A DNA stretch of 6,716 bases, taken from Syntrophothermus sp. UBA1445. GTDB taxonomy: Bacteria > Bacillota > Syntrophomonadia > Syntrophomonadales > DTU052. The stretch lies in contig DCTH01000191.1 of assembly GCA_002329495.1 (NCBI GenBank), forward strand, positions 10,708-17,423, written 5' to 3'. The translations under genes were made by a program, and so were the position numbers. Under the pieces are notes generated by a model. The model was not told the origin of the DNA and made no database searches. It worked only from the letters and a program-made list of their open reading frames with translations. Positions 1-6,705 of the stretch are shown piece by piece (the stretch's first letter is position 1; every line of letters begins with the position of its first letter).

Positions 1-1167
1 GTTACCCCGGAACGGGGAACTACTCAGGGGGGAACTAAAGTTGTAATCAAGGGGGAGAACTTCCGCAGCGGCAGTAAGGTGTTTTTTGGAACGACCGAGG
101 CAACTGCGGTTACCTATGATGGTACGACCAAGTTGACGGTGATTACCCCGCCTCATGATAAGGGCAGTGTCGACGTATCAGTTCGTAATCCGGCGCCAGA
201 TCATGCCGAGGCCATCCTGTCGGGAGGCTTTACCTTTGAAGAGACCATTGCCCCGGTTCCTACCGATTTTAGCGGCCGACTATGGAATAAGCGGGCGATT
301 AAGCTCTCTTGGACTGCTTCCACGGTTCCCAGCCAGTACGAGATTTATATGGGAAACTCTTCCGATCTGGATTCCAGTGAATACCTGGGGACCACGGCTG
401 GAACCGAGTATATGTTTGAGGACCTAGAGGCCAACCGGTACTATTACTTCTGGCTGCGCACCATCAACCGCGATGGTACCTCCAAGTTCACCGCGTGCAA
501 GGACAATCCCATATATGTCTCGAGTTCCGATATTACCAATCGTCCCCCGACGGCCACGGTGGATACAATCAATACCAGGATTGAACTGGCTGCAGGAAGA
601 CTGCAGATCATCGTCGGAGAAGATCTGACTTTCTGGCGCTACCCCACTTATGAGATCCTGCTGGATGCCAATCAGCGTAAGGCCAGCGAGATTGAACTCC
701 TGATTCCCAGTGAAGGAATCGACAAAAACTCGGTCACCACAATCCAGGTGGTGGGCAATAATTTCCGGATTGACCTGCCGCTCAGGGCCTTGAGGACCGT
801 GGAGTACCAGGAGTTTAGAAGGAATAATGCCGAGTTCTACGTGAAATGGCTCCTGACTCCGGCTCCGCCTTCCTATCTGGAGTCTCTGGCCCTCAACCTG
901 CACGGTTACCAGGTGGTCGGTGGGTTTACTGTTCTGGCTTCGATACAGTCCCCGGTAAGGGAAACCGGGATGAGCCTGTTTGCCAGCGATATTAACGTGG
1001 GCTGGTTCCAGGTAAGATCGTCATTGACTCCGCTCCGGGCGTACGGTTACGATAGTTTCAGCCGTAAATGGACTGATGTGACCGCTTTTGTCAATACCGT
1101 TTCCGGTCTGGTAACTACCCGGGTGGGGCGGTCCGATTCCTATATTATTGCAGGTAAGGTGAATTAA
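1..1167 (+). CDS. Surface protein with IPT/TIG and fibronectin type III domains (5' end outside window)
   Basis: The frame is open from base 1, so this is the last 388 codons of a longer gene ending in TAA at 1165-1167. Window residues 1-81 form an IPT/TIG immunoglobulin-like domain: a P-x-x-G-x-x-x-GG-T start, then the K-G-E-N-F turn and a V-F-F-G strand. Residues about 84-173 look like fibronectin type III, with the I-K-L-S-W strand near 100-104, a Y-E-I-Y strand near 113 and the L-x-x-N-x-x-Y-Y-F-W-L-R-T-x-N-x-D-G strand pair near 142-159. Residues 196-388 are beta-rich and unassigned; they end in a Y-D-x-x-x-x-K-W-T-D-V...Y-I-I-A-G-K pattern seen at the ends of some Gram-positive surface proteins. 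No SLH domain, LPXTG motif or membrane segment lies in the visible part, so anchoring, if any, is upstream. A role in adhesion or the envelope is inferred from domains and neighbours. A GTG at 79 cuts through the TIG fold and is not the real start. Confidence 0.85.
   Translation, partial: VTPERGTTQGGTKVVIKGENFRSGSKVFFGTTEATAVTYDGTTKLTVITPPHDKGSVDVSVRNPAPDHAEAILSGGFTFEETIAPVPTDFSGRLWNKRAIKLSWTASTVPSQYEIYMGNSSDLDSSEYLGTTAGTEYMFEDLEANRYYYFWLRTINRDGTSKFTACKDNPIYVSSSDITNRPPTATVDTINTRIELAAGRLQIIVGEDLTFWRYPTYEILLDANQRKASEIELLIPSEGIDKNSVTTIQVVGNNFRIDLPLRALRTVEYQEFRRNNAEFYVKWLLTPAPPSYLESLALNLHGYQVVGGFTVLASIQSPVRETGMSLFASDINVGWFQVRSSLTPLRAYGYDSFSRKWTDVTAFVNTVSGLVTTRVGRSDSYIIAGKVN
1153..1161 (+). promoter_or_regulatory. 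Ribosome binding site for the 829-residue SLH protein
   Basis: GGTAAGGTG lies inside the last codons of the preceding gene. Its AGGTG core ends 8 bases before the ATG at 1170. The stop at 1165-1167 and the next start are separated by only two bases, which favours translational coupling and a shared transcript. Confidence 0.55.
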
Positions 1168-1169
1168 GA

Positions 1170-3659
1170 ATGACCCATAAAAAGTCGGTTAAAATTCTGG
1201 TTTCATTGCTGATTATTGCCCTCCTCAGTTCCGTAACCGTATCCGGGGTGGGGGCCGCGGAAACCTACTCCGGGGTTTCATACAGCGATTCACTGCTTCA
1301 GAACGCCTCATTCCAGGATATTGCCGGTCACTGGGCACAGATCGCGATTTATCGCGCTGCGGCTCTGGGGATAGTGCGGGGAGAAGGAACGAAGTTCAGA
1401 CCCAACAGCACTGCCAGCAGAGAGGATGTTCTGGGGACGCTGATCCGCCTGGCTGATCTGGAAGGAGCCGCCCAGAACCTGAATGTTGATCCCAAGGACG
1501 AAGCCGGACACCTTAACCCCTGGGGAGCCAACTATGTGGCTCTGGCACAGGCGATGGGGATCATAACCGATGATGAACGCCGCAAGACCAACTGGCAGAC
1601 TGCTGCCACCCGCGAGGAAACCGCCTACTGGATGGCCCGCACTCTTAACTACCTGCCGGTATATGGCCAGGCGCAACAGGCCATCTACGGGTTTAGTGAC
1701 TGGCGAAGCTTTACCAAGTCCCGTATCCCTTACTGTGAAGCGATAATCGGGGCGCAGATAATGAACGGCACCGGCGGCAAGTTCAATCCTCAAAAGGCTA
1801 TCACCCGGGCAGAGTTGGCGGCAGTGCTGGACAAGGCCAGCCAGGTCTACCTGCCGAGCAAGGGTTATCGGAACCTGCAGGGAACCATCGGCAACACCAG
1901 TTTTGTGGGGGGCTTGCCGGGAGTGACGAACAATCACTACCAGGTGGTTCAGGATGACGGACAGAGCTTCTTCATGATGGTTGACTCCGGACGGGACTTC
2001 CTGGTATGCAAGAACCGGAGTATTGGCAAGAGCAGTTTTCTGAATACGGGTGATAACGTTAAGGTGATGATTGGGCCGAACCGCGAGATAATCCTGGTGG
2101 AAGCCACCTCCGGGATGCAGAGTTTCCTGGACGGAGTCCTGGATTACCTGGACCTGTCCGGGAACCGGCTCTACGTTACCGGTTGGGACGGAAAGAACTA
2201 CATATATCCTCTGAGTCCCCTTTGCAAGGTGAACCTGAGCGGTTATCCCGCCCGCTTGAACGACCTCATTGCGGGACAGCAGGTTTCGCTCTTTTTGAAT
2301 GGAACGCAGGTATCGGAGATCAGGAGTGCGGTGACCTACCCATCTTCCGGGGCCCTGCCGCGGGAGGCGAACTCCGCCTACGGGTCTCTGTTCCGGAAGA
2401 GTACTGATGAGCTGAGTATAAGGGATGATAATGGCCGGCCATTCACCTATGCTCTTACCAGCGATACCCGCTACTATGTCAATGGTTTATCGGCCAGTTA
2501 CTATGACTTGAAAATCGGGGATTACCTGAAGCTGACCCTGGACAACAATCGAAAGATAGTGCGGGTTGATGTGAGAAGGGACGATGCCGGGTATAAGATC
2601 TACCTGGCCCGGATGTACGATATCAACAGCGTTTTCGGTGAGATCAGATTTGATAGTGTATCAGGCTACCAGAGTGGGAACCTGACCGGACTGGGCACCG
2701 ACAGTCTGGTCCTGTCAGCGGCTCAGGACATGGAGGCCTTTGTGGGCAACAGAAAACTGAGCTTGCTGGAACTTGAGAAGTACCGGGGTGACTATGCGTA
2801 CTTTGTAACTGCCCGGCGCGGTGATCAGGAACGGGTAGTGAGGTTGGTAGTGCGTGAGGATACCGAGCGGAAGGTTACCGGAAAGGTTCAGGAGGTTAAC
2901 GGCACCTTGAACAGCCTGACCATTAAGTACGAGCCGGATCGCCTCTATTACGACAGTGGTACCATCGTGGTCAGGGACAACCGTTTGATTGATGGTGATG
3001 CCATCAATTCCGGCGATGATGTGGTGGTATTTGCTGAGCGCGAGAGCGACAACTCCCTGCGGGCGCGGTTGATCGTGATTAACTCCCCCGAAACCGAGTC
3101 CCGGTACAGCCTCTACCGTGGATACTTGAGGGATGTCCTGGACCGCAGCCGGTTTGAGATCGGATCAGCCAGCCGGATGGAAGACAACAAGTGGCGGGGA
3201 GATTACAGCTATAACGACTTTTATTACGATTACCAGACCAGGTTCCTCTACGCCGATTCGGATGGGGTTGAAAGGTTCGGCGATTCCGGTTTTTATAACG
3301 ACGATGAGGACTACGAAGGGTTGGACGTGTATATTATTGCCGAGGGGGATAGGGCCCTGGCGGTAATAATTCTGGATGGTATCAGATTTACCTCCGAGAG
3401 TATCAGCCGGGGCAGGATCACGGCCATCACTGCCGATGACATGGAACTTGGTAACGTCAGCAACTGGTCGTCCTACTCGGAATCCTGGTCAACACCGGGT
3501 GGTGATCTGCGCTTGAAGCTTAAGTATGCGGTGGCCGTCCGGAACGGCAGAGGGCAGGATCCCTCCACCCTGAATGTGGGTGATCCGGTATACCTGCTGC
3601 GGGCATCAGTTAATGGGGTGTCGGGTGATGAGTATGCCAGCCTTATACTGGTGGAGTAA
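1170..3659 (+). CDS. Secreted SLH-domain protein with tandem beta modules
   Basis: This 829-residue exported protein probably binds the cell wall through SLH domains; that family is known to bind pyruvylated secondary cell-wall polysaccharide. The start ATG is followed by a signal peptide: basic T-H-K-K-S-V-K, a hydrophobic core at 9-22, and probable cleavage near A29/A30. Three SLH domains follow at about 47-99, 111-160 and 172-225. The first begins F-Q-D-I-A-G-H-W-A, the third carries the classic I-T-R-A-E at 211-215, and the second is degenerate, with A-T-R-E-E at 146-150. Residues 235-828 contain about seven divergent beta-rich modules, each with a G-x-(I/V/L) opening strand, a mid-module hydrophobic strand, a G-D/G-Q-x-V turn and a closing I-x-V strand. 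An acidic, Tyr-rich insertion occupies 671-721. No catalytic motif is visible. It lies two bases after the TIG/FN3 gene and 11 before the next SLH gene. A structural S-layer or envelope role is inferred; substrate and partners are unknown. Confidence 0.92.
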   Translation: MTHKKSVKILVSLLIIALLSSVTVSGVGAAETYSGVSYSDSLLQNASFQDIAGHWAQIAIYRAAALGIVRGEGTKFRPNSTASREDVLGTLIRLADLEGAAQNLNVDPKDEAGHLNPWGANYVALAQAMGIITDDERRKTNWQTAATREETAYWMARTLNYLPVYGQAQQAIYGFSDWRSFTKSRIPYCEAIIGAQIMNGTGGKFNPQKAITRAELAAVLDKASQVYLPSKGYRNLQGTIGNTSFVGGLPGVTNNHYQVVQDDGQSFFMMVDSGRDFLVCKNRSIGKSSFLNTGDNVKVMIGPNREIILVEATSGMQSFLDGVLDYLDLSGNRLYVTGWDGKNYIYPLSPLCKVNLSGYPARLNDLIAGQQVSLFLNGTQVSEIRSAVTYPSSGALPREANSAYGSLFRKSTDELSIRDDNGRPFTYALTSDTRYYVNGLSASYYDLKIGDYLKLTLDNNRKIVRVDVRRDDAGYKIYLARMYDINSVFGEIRFDSVSGYQSGNLTGLGTDSLVLSAAQDMEAFVGNRKLSLLELEKYRGDYAYFVTARRGDQERVVRLVVREDTERKVTGKVQEVNGTLNSLTIKYEPDRLYYDSGTIVVRDNRLIDGDAINSGDDVVVFAERESDNSLRARLIVINSPETESRYSLYRGYLRDVLDRSRFEIGSASRMEDNKWRGDYSYNDFYYDYQTRFLYADSDGVERFGDSGFYNDDEDYEGLDVYIIAEGDRALAVIILDGIRFTSESISRGRITAITADDMELGNVSNWSSYSESWSTPGGDLRLKLKYAVAVRNGRGQDPSTLNVGDPVYLLRASVNGVSGDEYASLILVE
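1308..1844 (+). other. Triple SLH domain region, N-terminal placement
   Basis: This segment encodes residues 47-225 of the 829-residue protein, three SLH repeats directly after the signal peptide. Recognisable positions are the G-H-W of repeat 1 (53-55), the R-E pairs at 84-85 and 148-149, and the full I-T-R-A-E of repeat 3 (211-215). Three copies are the usual number for a pseudo-trimeric wall-binding unit. Confidence 0.85.
1872..3653 (+). repeat. About seven degenerate protein modules in tandem
   Basis: Protein-level repeats, not DNA repeats, in the second gene. Approximate module limits in residues are 235-313, 319-386, 403-469, 479-562, 567-637, 648-738 and 746-828. Most share an opening G-x-(I/V/L)-x-x-(V/I/L) strand, a strand near position 15-25, and a loop with G-D-x-V, G-Q-x-V or G-D-Y-x before two closing hydrophobic strands. 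Limits were set by eye. The pattern recalls small beta-barrel repeat families such as DUF5666, but this assignment was not tested. Confidence 0.5.
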
Positions 3660-3663
3660 GGAG
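3658..3663 (+). promoter_or_regulatory. Ribosome binding site for the 501-residue SLH protein
   Basis: AAGGAG overlaps the TAA stop of the preceding gene (3657-3659) and lies 7 bases before the ATG at 3671. It is a strong, well-spaced site that confirms the start and supports co-translation with the gene before it. Confidence 0.8.
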
Positions 3664-3670
3664 TAATATT

Positions 3671-5176
3671 ATGAAGAAAGTTAGCATCATAACTGCGATT
3701 CTTGCCGTTGTGTGGGTTGGTTTCACCCTGGGTTTCTGTGCCCCGGTTCTGGCCTTCACCGGTTATGATCTGGGGTTAAAGGACAATAAGGAGTACCAGG
3801 AGGTTGTGTTTGTTACCGGGGAACCCACGGTTTTTAAGGGAACCGTCAAGGAAACCAGTCGGATCAGGGATAATGAAGAGCAGGTAACCCTGACATATAA
3901 ACTGGAAGACGCATCCGGCCGCGGGAATCGTTTGAGCCGAAGCGTCAAGCTTACCACCAGCATTGAAACCAGGGGTAATCAGGAGGTACATGTCACCACC
4001 CTCGACAACCTGACCGAAAGCATAACCATCGATGGTCAGCAGTACAGGTTGATTAAGGATTCGGTATTCTTCAACGGATCTAGGGTTATCGATCACCAAA
4101 CCGTAATTGATTATCTGACCGGGAACTGGCATCTGAAGAAGGCTTATGAGGTAGGGCGCGGCGAAGGATCGGTAACCGTAGAGATGAGCGGTGAATCCGA
4201 CGGTTACAGCAATGCCTGGGGAGACGGCGAAACCCGGGCCATCCAGGTCCGGTTGGAAGGTGAACTGATCACCGATGATGACCCGCCGGATGTTTCCCGG
4301 TGGCAGGGTTCGGCCCGGGTGGTGATGAATCGTGCCCGGTCGCGCAATCTTTATTACAGTGCCAGCAATCCTGAACTGATCAGCTTCGCTGGAGGGTTTG
4401 TAGAGAACCGCCAGGAAGACCAGACGATTAAAATCACCTATGATCTACCGCTGGTTGCCGGTGGTACCATCACCGACCGGGTGAGAAACCGGGGGGATTT
4501 TAACCTGGCCATGGTTTCACCTCCCGAGGTGAAGCGGCTGTTCGTTAAAGAATGCAAGGATCTCCGCGGTCACTGGGCGCGGCAGTCCATCGAGGCTTTA
4601 TGTGGACTGGGGGCTTTCGATATTCAGGGTGATTATTTCTACCCGGGACTGGCCATGAGAAGGGGCGAGTTTATCAAGGCCCTGATGGTGGTTGGAGACG
4701 CAGTACCGGTCGAGGAACCTGCAACCACGCGCCGCGGGCGGAATGAGCCAGTTGAGGAACCTTTCTTCCTGGATGTTGATAGCAACCATCCTTATTTTAA
4801 GTACATCCAGACCGCTTACCGGAAGGGGATCGTACAGGGCAACGGCGCGGTCTTCAACCCTAACTCCAACCTGACCCGGGCCGAAGCTCTATCCATCATG
4901 GTGAAGGCTATGGGACTGGAAAACCTGGCGCCTACCCCGGCGTATACCACCGGCTATTACGACGATGCCCAGATTCCGCTCTGGGCTAAGGACTCGGTTT
5001 ATGTGGCTACCAACTATGGTTTGATCAAGGGGGATATCATTGGAGGGAACCGGCTGTTCCGGCCGCTGGATATTGTAACTCGCGCTGAAGCCGCCAGTCT
5101 GCTGGACCAGTTTCGAATTTATCTTAACCAGGATTTCCGCAAAGACCGGGAACGCATTTATCAGTTTCCTTCTTAA
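3671..5176 (+). CDS. Secreted protein with C-terminal triple SLH domain
   Basis: This 501-residue exported protein is probably attached to the cell wall by its C-terminus. The ATG is fixed by AAGGAG 7 bases upstream. The signal peptide has M-K-K, a hydrophobic core at 5-22 and a likely cleavage after V-L-A at 26-28. Residues 36-285 are a beta-rich region of unknown function with an E-V-V-F-V-T-G-E-P motif near 44-52, alternating strands and many charged loops; no catalytic motif is seen. SLH repeats lie at about 293-342, 365-416 and 429-482. Repeats 2 and 3 carry L-T-R-A-E (401-405) and V-T-R-A-E (469-473), while repeat 1 has M-R-R-G-E (329-333). An extra linker at 343-366 between repeats 1 and 2 contains P-V-E-E-P twice. 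Cys295 and Cys311 both fall in SLH repeat 1 and could pair. The SLH assignment is firm; the job of the N-terminal region is unknown. Confidence 0.92.
   Translation: MKKVSIITAILAVVWVGFTLGFCAPVLAFTGYDLGLKDNKEYQEVVFVTGEPTVFKGTVKETSRIRDNEEQVTLTYKLEDASGRGNRLSRSVKLTTSIETRGNQEVHVTTLDNLTESITIDGQQYRLIKDSVFFNGSRVIDHQTVIDYLTGNWHLKKAYEVGRGEGSVTVEMSGESDGYSNAWGDGETRAIQVRLEGELITDDDPPDVSRWQGSARVVMNRARSRNLYYSASNPELISFAGGFVENRQEDQTIKITYDLPLVAGGTITDRVRNRGDFNLAMVSPPEVKRLFVKECKDLRGHWARQSIEALCGLGAFDIQGDYFYPGLAMRRGEFIKALMVVGDAVPVEEPATTRRGRNEPVEEPFFLDVDSNHPYFKYIQTAYRKGIVQGNGAVFNPNSNLTRAEALSIMVKAMGLENLAPTPAYTTGYYDDAQIPLWAKDSVYVATNYGLIKGDIIGGNRLFRPLDIVTRAEAASLLDQFRIYLNQDFRKDRERIYQFPS
4547..5116 (+). other. Triple SLH domain region, C-terminal placement
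   Basis: This segment encodes residues 293-482 of the 501-residue protein. Repeat 1 opens with D-L-R-G-H-W-A, and repeats 2 and 3 have the T-R-A-E signature. Repeat 1 lacks it (R-R-G-E instead), so its ligand pocket may be weaker. Only about 19 residues follow the last repeat. Confidence 0.85.
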
Positions 5177-5241
5177 CCCATGCGACTGGCTGAATAGCAT
5201 GAAGTGCGGGATACAAATTATGAGATAGGCGGTTTAGGGAG
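5177..5241 (+). other. 65-base gap before the peptidase gene
   Basis: This is the only sizeable gap in the window. It has no GC-rich hairpin with a T run, so transcription probably continues from the SLH genes into the peptidase gene. A weak -10-like TACAAA lies at 5212-5217 without a convincing -35 about 17 bases upstream. The only ATG-led frame noticed, at 5180, stops after five codons. Confidence 0.5.
5227..5232 (+). promoter_or_regulatory. Candidate ribosome binding site for the TTG start
   Basis: AGGCGG differs from AGGAGG at one base and ends 9 bases before the TTG at 5242, a workable spacing. The better-looking AGGGAG at 5236-5241 abuts the TTG with no spacer, so it is unlikely to serve this start. 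Confidence 0.45.
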
Positions 5242-6705
5242 TTGAGAAAGAGTAAAACCTGGCTGTGGATTACCCTGATGGTGGTGGTCTTGGGTTCCTT
5301 CTTCTGGATGCGAGGCGTGTACGGAACTGCCAGGAATTTTATCACCACCAAGCCGGATCCGGCCCCTGTGACCAGGTTGTTTCCTTCACCCGAGGAAACT
5401 TCATATCATATGGACTTAAAGATTGATCCCATCAACCTGGAAATAAGGGGGTACTCCGTCATTACCTCCCGGAATACCTCGGGAGCCGATTTAGAGGAGT
5501 TGTGGCTGACCACCTATCCCAACGCCTTGAGGGATAAAACGAACACTCCCGCTCCCGCCTCTGCCTATTATTCAGGCTTTGATCCCGGGTGGCTCATGAT
5601 ATCAGGAGTGATGGTAAACCAGTCAACTGCCTCCTGCCATGATCTCGGCATTTCTCACCGGATAGATCTTCCGGTGCCAATCGCTAAAGGAGAAACAGTG
5701 ACCATAGAAATGGAATGGAAGGCCCGCATACCCCAGGTAGCCTACCGTTATGGCAGCAAAGACGGAGTTGTTCTTCTGGGCCATTTTTATCCGGTGTTGA
5801 ACGTCCTGGATGAATCGGGCTGGCATACATCAGCCAATACCCGGTTCGGCGATCCTTTTTATACCCAGAGCGCAGACTATACTGTAAGGCTCTGGGTTCC
5901 GGAAGCCTATCAGGTAGCTGCGTCCGGAGAAATCCTCTCCATCGAGGCTATGGATAACGGCTGGCAAAACCTGTCAATTAAAGCCAGCAAGGCCCGTGAT
6001 TTTGCTTTGGCGGTAGGCTACAACTGCCAGGTATCATCTGTCACGGTGGATGGTGTCAAGGTGTCCGGTTTTTTTAAAGGGACTTACCCGGCGGTGGAAA
6101 ATCAAGTTATGGACCGGGCCGCAGCGGCCGTGAAGTATTACAGCTGTACCTATGGCTCATACACCCGTCCCCAGCTGGTTCTGGTACAAGCGCCCATGAA
6201 AGGCTTTCAGGGTATGGAATACTCGGGCCTGATCTTCCTGGCCGAAGAGGTATTTGCACCGGAATATGATGAACAGCGCCGGGCGTTTCTGGTGGCTCAC
6301 GAGGTTGCGCACCAGTGGTGGTATGACATGGTTGGCAATAACCAGCTGGAGGAACCCTGGCTTGACGAGGGTCTGGCCAACTGGTCAGCCCGACAGTACC
6401 TGAAGACGGTGGAATACCGTTCTCCGCAGAGCCAATCACAACTGCGGGAGATCAATCTGCAGCAGGGCCTGACTGAAATGGAATCGAAAAGTAACTACCT
6501 CGATACTGCCTATCAGGGGGGAGAAAACTTCTGGTACCAGCTGGAGGAGGAACTGGGAGAAGAAAAGGTCCTGCAGGTATTACGAAGCTATCTGGCGGCT
6601 TACCGGTTCCAGACCGCCAAGACCGAAGACCTGCGCCAGATTATCTCCCAGCAATCCCGGGAATCCCTGGATTCCTTTTTTAAACGCTGGTTTACAACCC
6701 GTTGA
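5242..6705 (+). CDS. Membrane-anchored M1-family zinc metallopeptidase
   Basis: Predicted gluzincin aminopeptidase, a family that removes N-terminal residues from peptides using one zinc ion. The motif H-E-V-A-H at 353-357 is followed 18 residues later by E376 in W-L-D-E-G-L-A-N-W, giving HExxH-x18-E with H353, H357 and E376 as zinc ligands and E354 as general base. G-M-E-Y-S-G at 324-329 occupies the place of the family's GAMEN substrate-binding motif. Y424 in A-Y-Q-G-G is the probable transition-state tyrosine. A beta-rich N-terminal domain spans about 50-258. R-K-S-K plus a hydrophobic stretch at 7-22 forms a signal anchor or signal peptide, so the enzyme should face outward. At 487 residues it is far shorter than PepN-type enzymes (about 870) and lacks their C-terminal helical domain. 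TTG is the only usable start between the in-frame TGA at 5221 and the hydrophobic segment; an ATG at 5278 would remove the basic residues. The substrate is unknown. Confidence 0.9.
   Translation: MRKSKTWLWITLMVVVLGSFFWMRGVYGTARNFITTKPDPAPVTRLFPSPEETSYHMDLKIDPINLEIRGYSVITSRNTSGADLEELWLTTYPNALRDKTNTPAPASAYYSGFDPGWLMISGVMVNQSTASCHDLGISHRIDLPVPIAKGETVTIEMEWKARIPQVAYRYGSKDGVVLLGHFYPVLNVLDESGWHTSANTRFGDPFYTQSADYTVRLWVPEAYQVAASGEILSIEAMDNGWQNLSIKASKARDFALAVGYNCQVSSVTVDGVKVSGFFKGTYPAVENQVMDRAAAAVKYYSCTYGSYTRPQLVLVQAPMKGFQGMEYSGLIFLAEEVFAPEYDEQRRAFLVAHEVAHQWWYDMVGNNQLEEPWLDEGLANWSARQYLKTVEYRSPQSQSQLREINLQQGLTEMESKSNYLDTAYQGGENFWYQLEEELGEEKVLQVLRSYLAAYRFQTAKTEDLRQIISQQSRESLDSFFKRWFTTR
6660..6681 (+). 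terminator. Terminator-like hairpin inside the end of the peptidase gene
   Basis: GGAATC (6660-6665) pairs with GATTCC (6670-6675) around a CCTG loop and is followed directly by six T residues (6676-6681). This is the shape of an intrinsic terminator, but it lies 22 bases before the stop codon and the stem has only six pairs. The bases also encode E-S-L-D-S-F-F, a plausible conserved C-terminal segment, so the structure may be coincidental. Confidence 0.25.

Noticed and set aside
79..81. GTG as the start of the first gene
   Set aside because: The frame stays open to base 1, and the upstream residues complete an IPT/TIG domain, so the start is outside the window.
424..903. 159-codon open frame on the minus strand
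   Set aside because: It lies fully inside the TIG/FN3 gene, antisense to it, and its translation shows no recognisable domain or signal.
1308..1937. 209-codon open frame on the minus strand
   Set aside because: It is antisense to the SLH domains of the second gene, whose protein is clearly conserved; the opposite frame is a shadow.
3728..3742. Lipoprotein signal around Cys23 of the 501-residue protein
   Set aside because: The residues before Cys are L-G-F. Phe directly before Cys does not fit a lipobox, and a normal V-L-A cleavage site follows.
5188..5200. Terminator after the second SLH gene
   Set aside because: Only a three-pair GCT/AGC stem is present, with no T run following it.
5189..5217. 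Promoter in the gap before the peptidase
   Set aside because: TACAAA resembles a -10 box, but the sequence 17 bases upstream (GCTGAA region) is not a usable -35.
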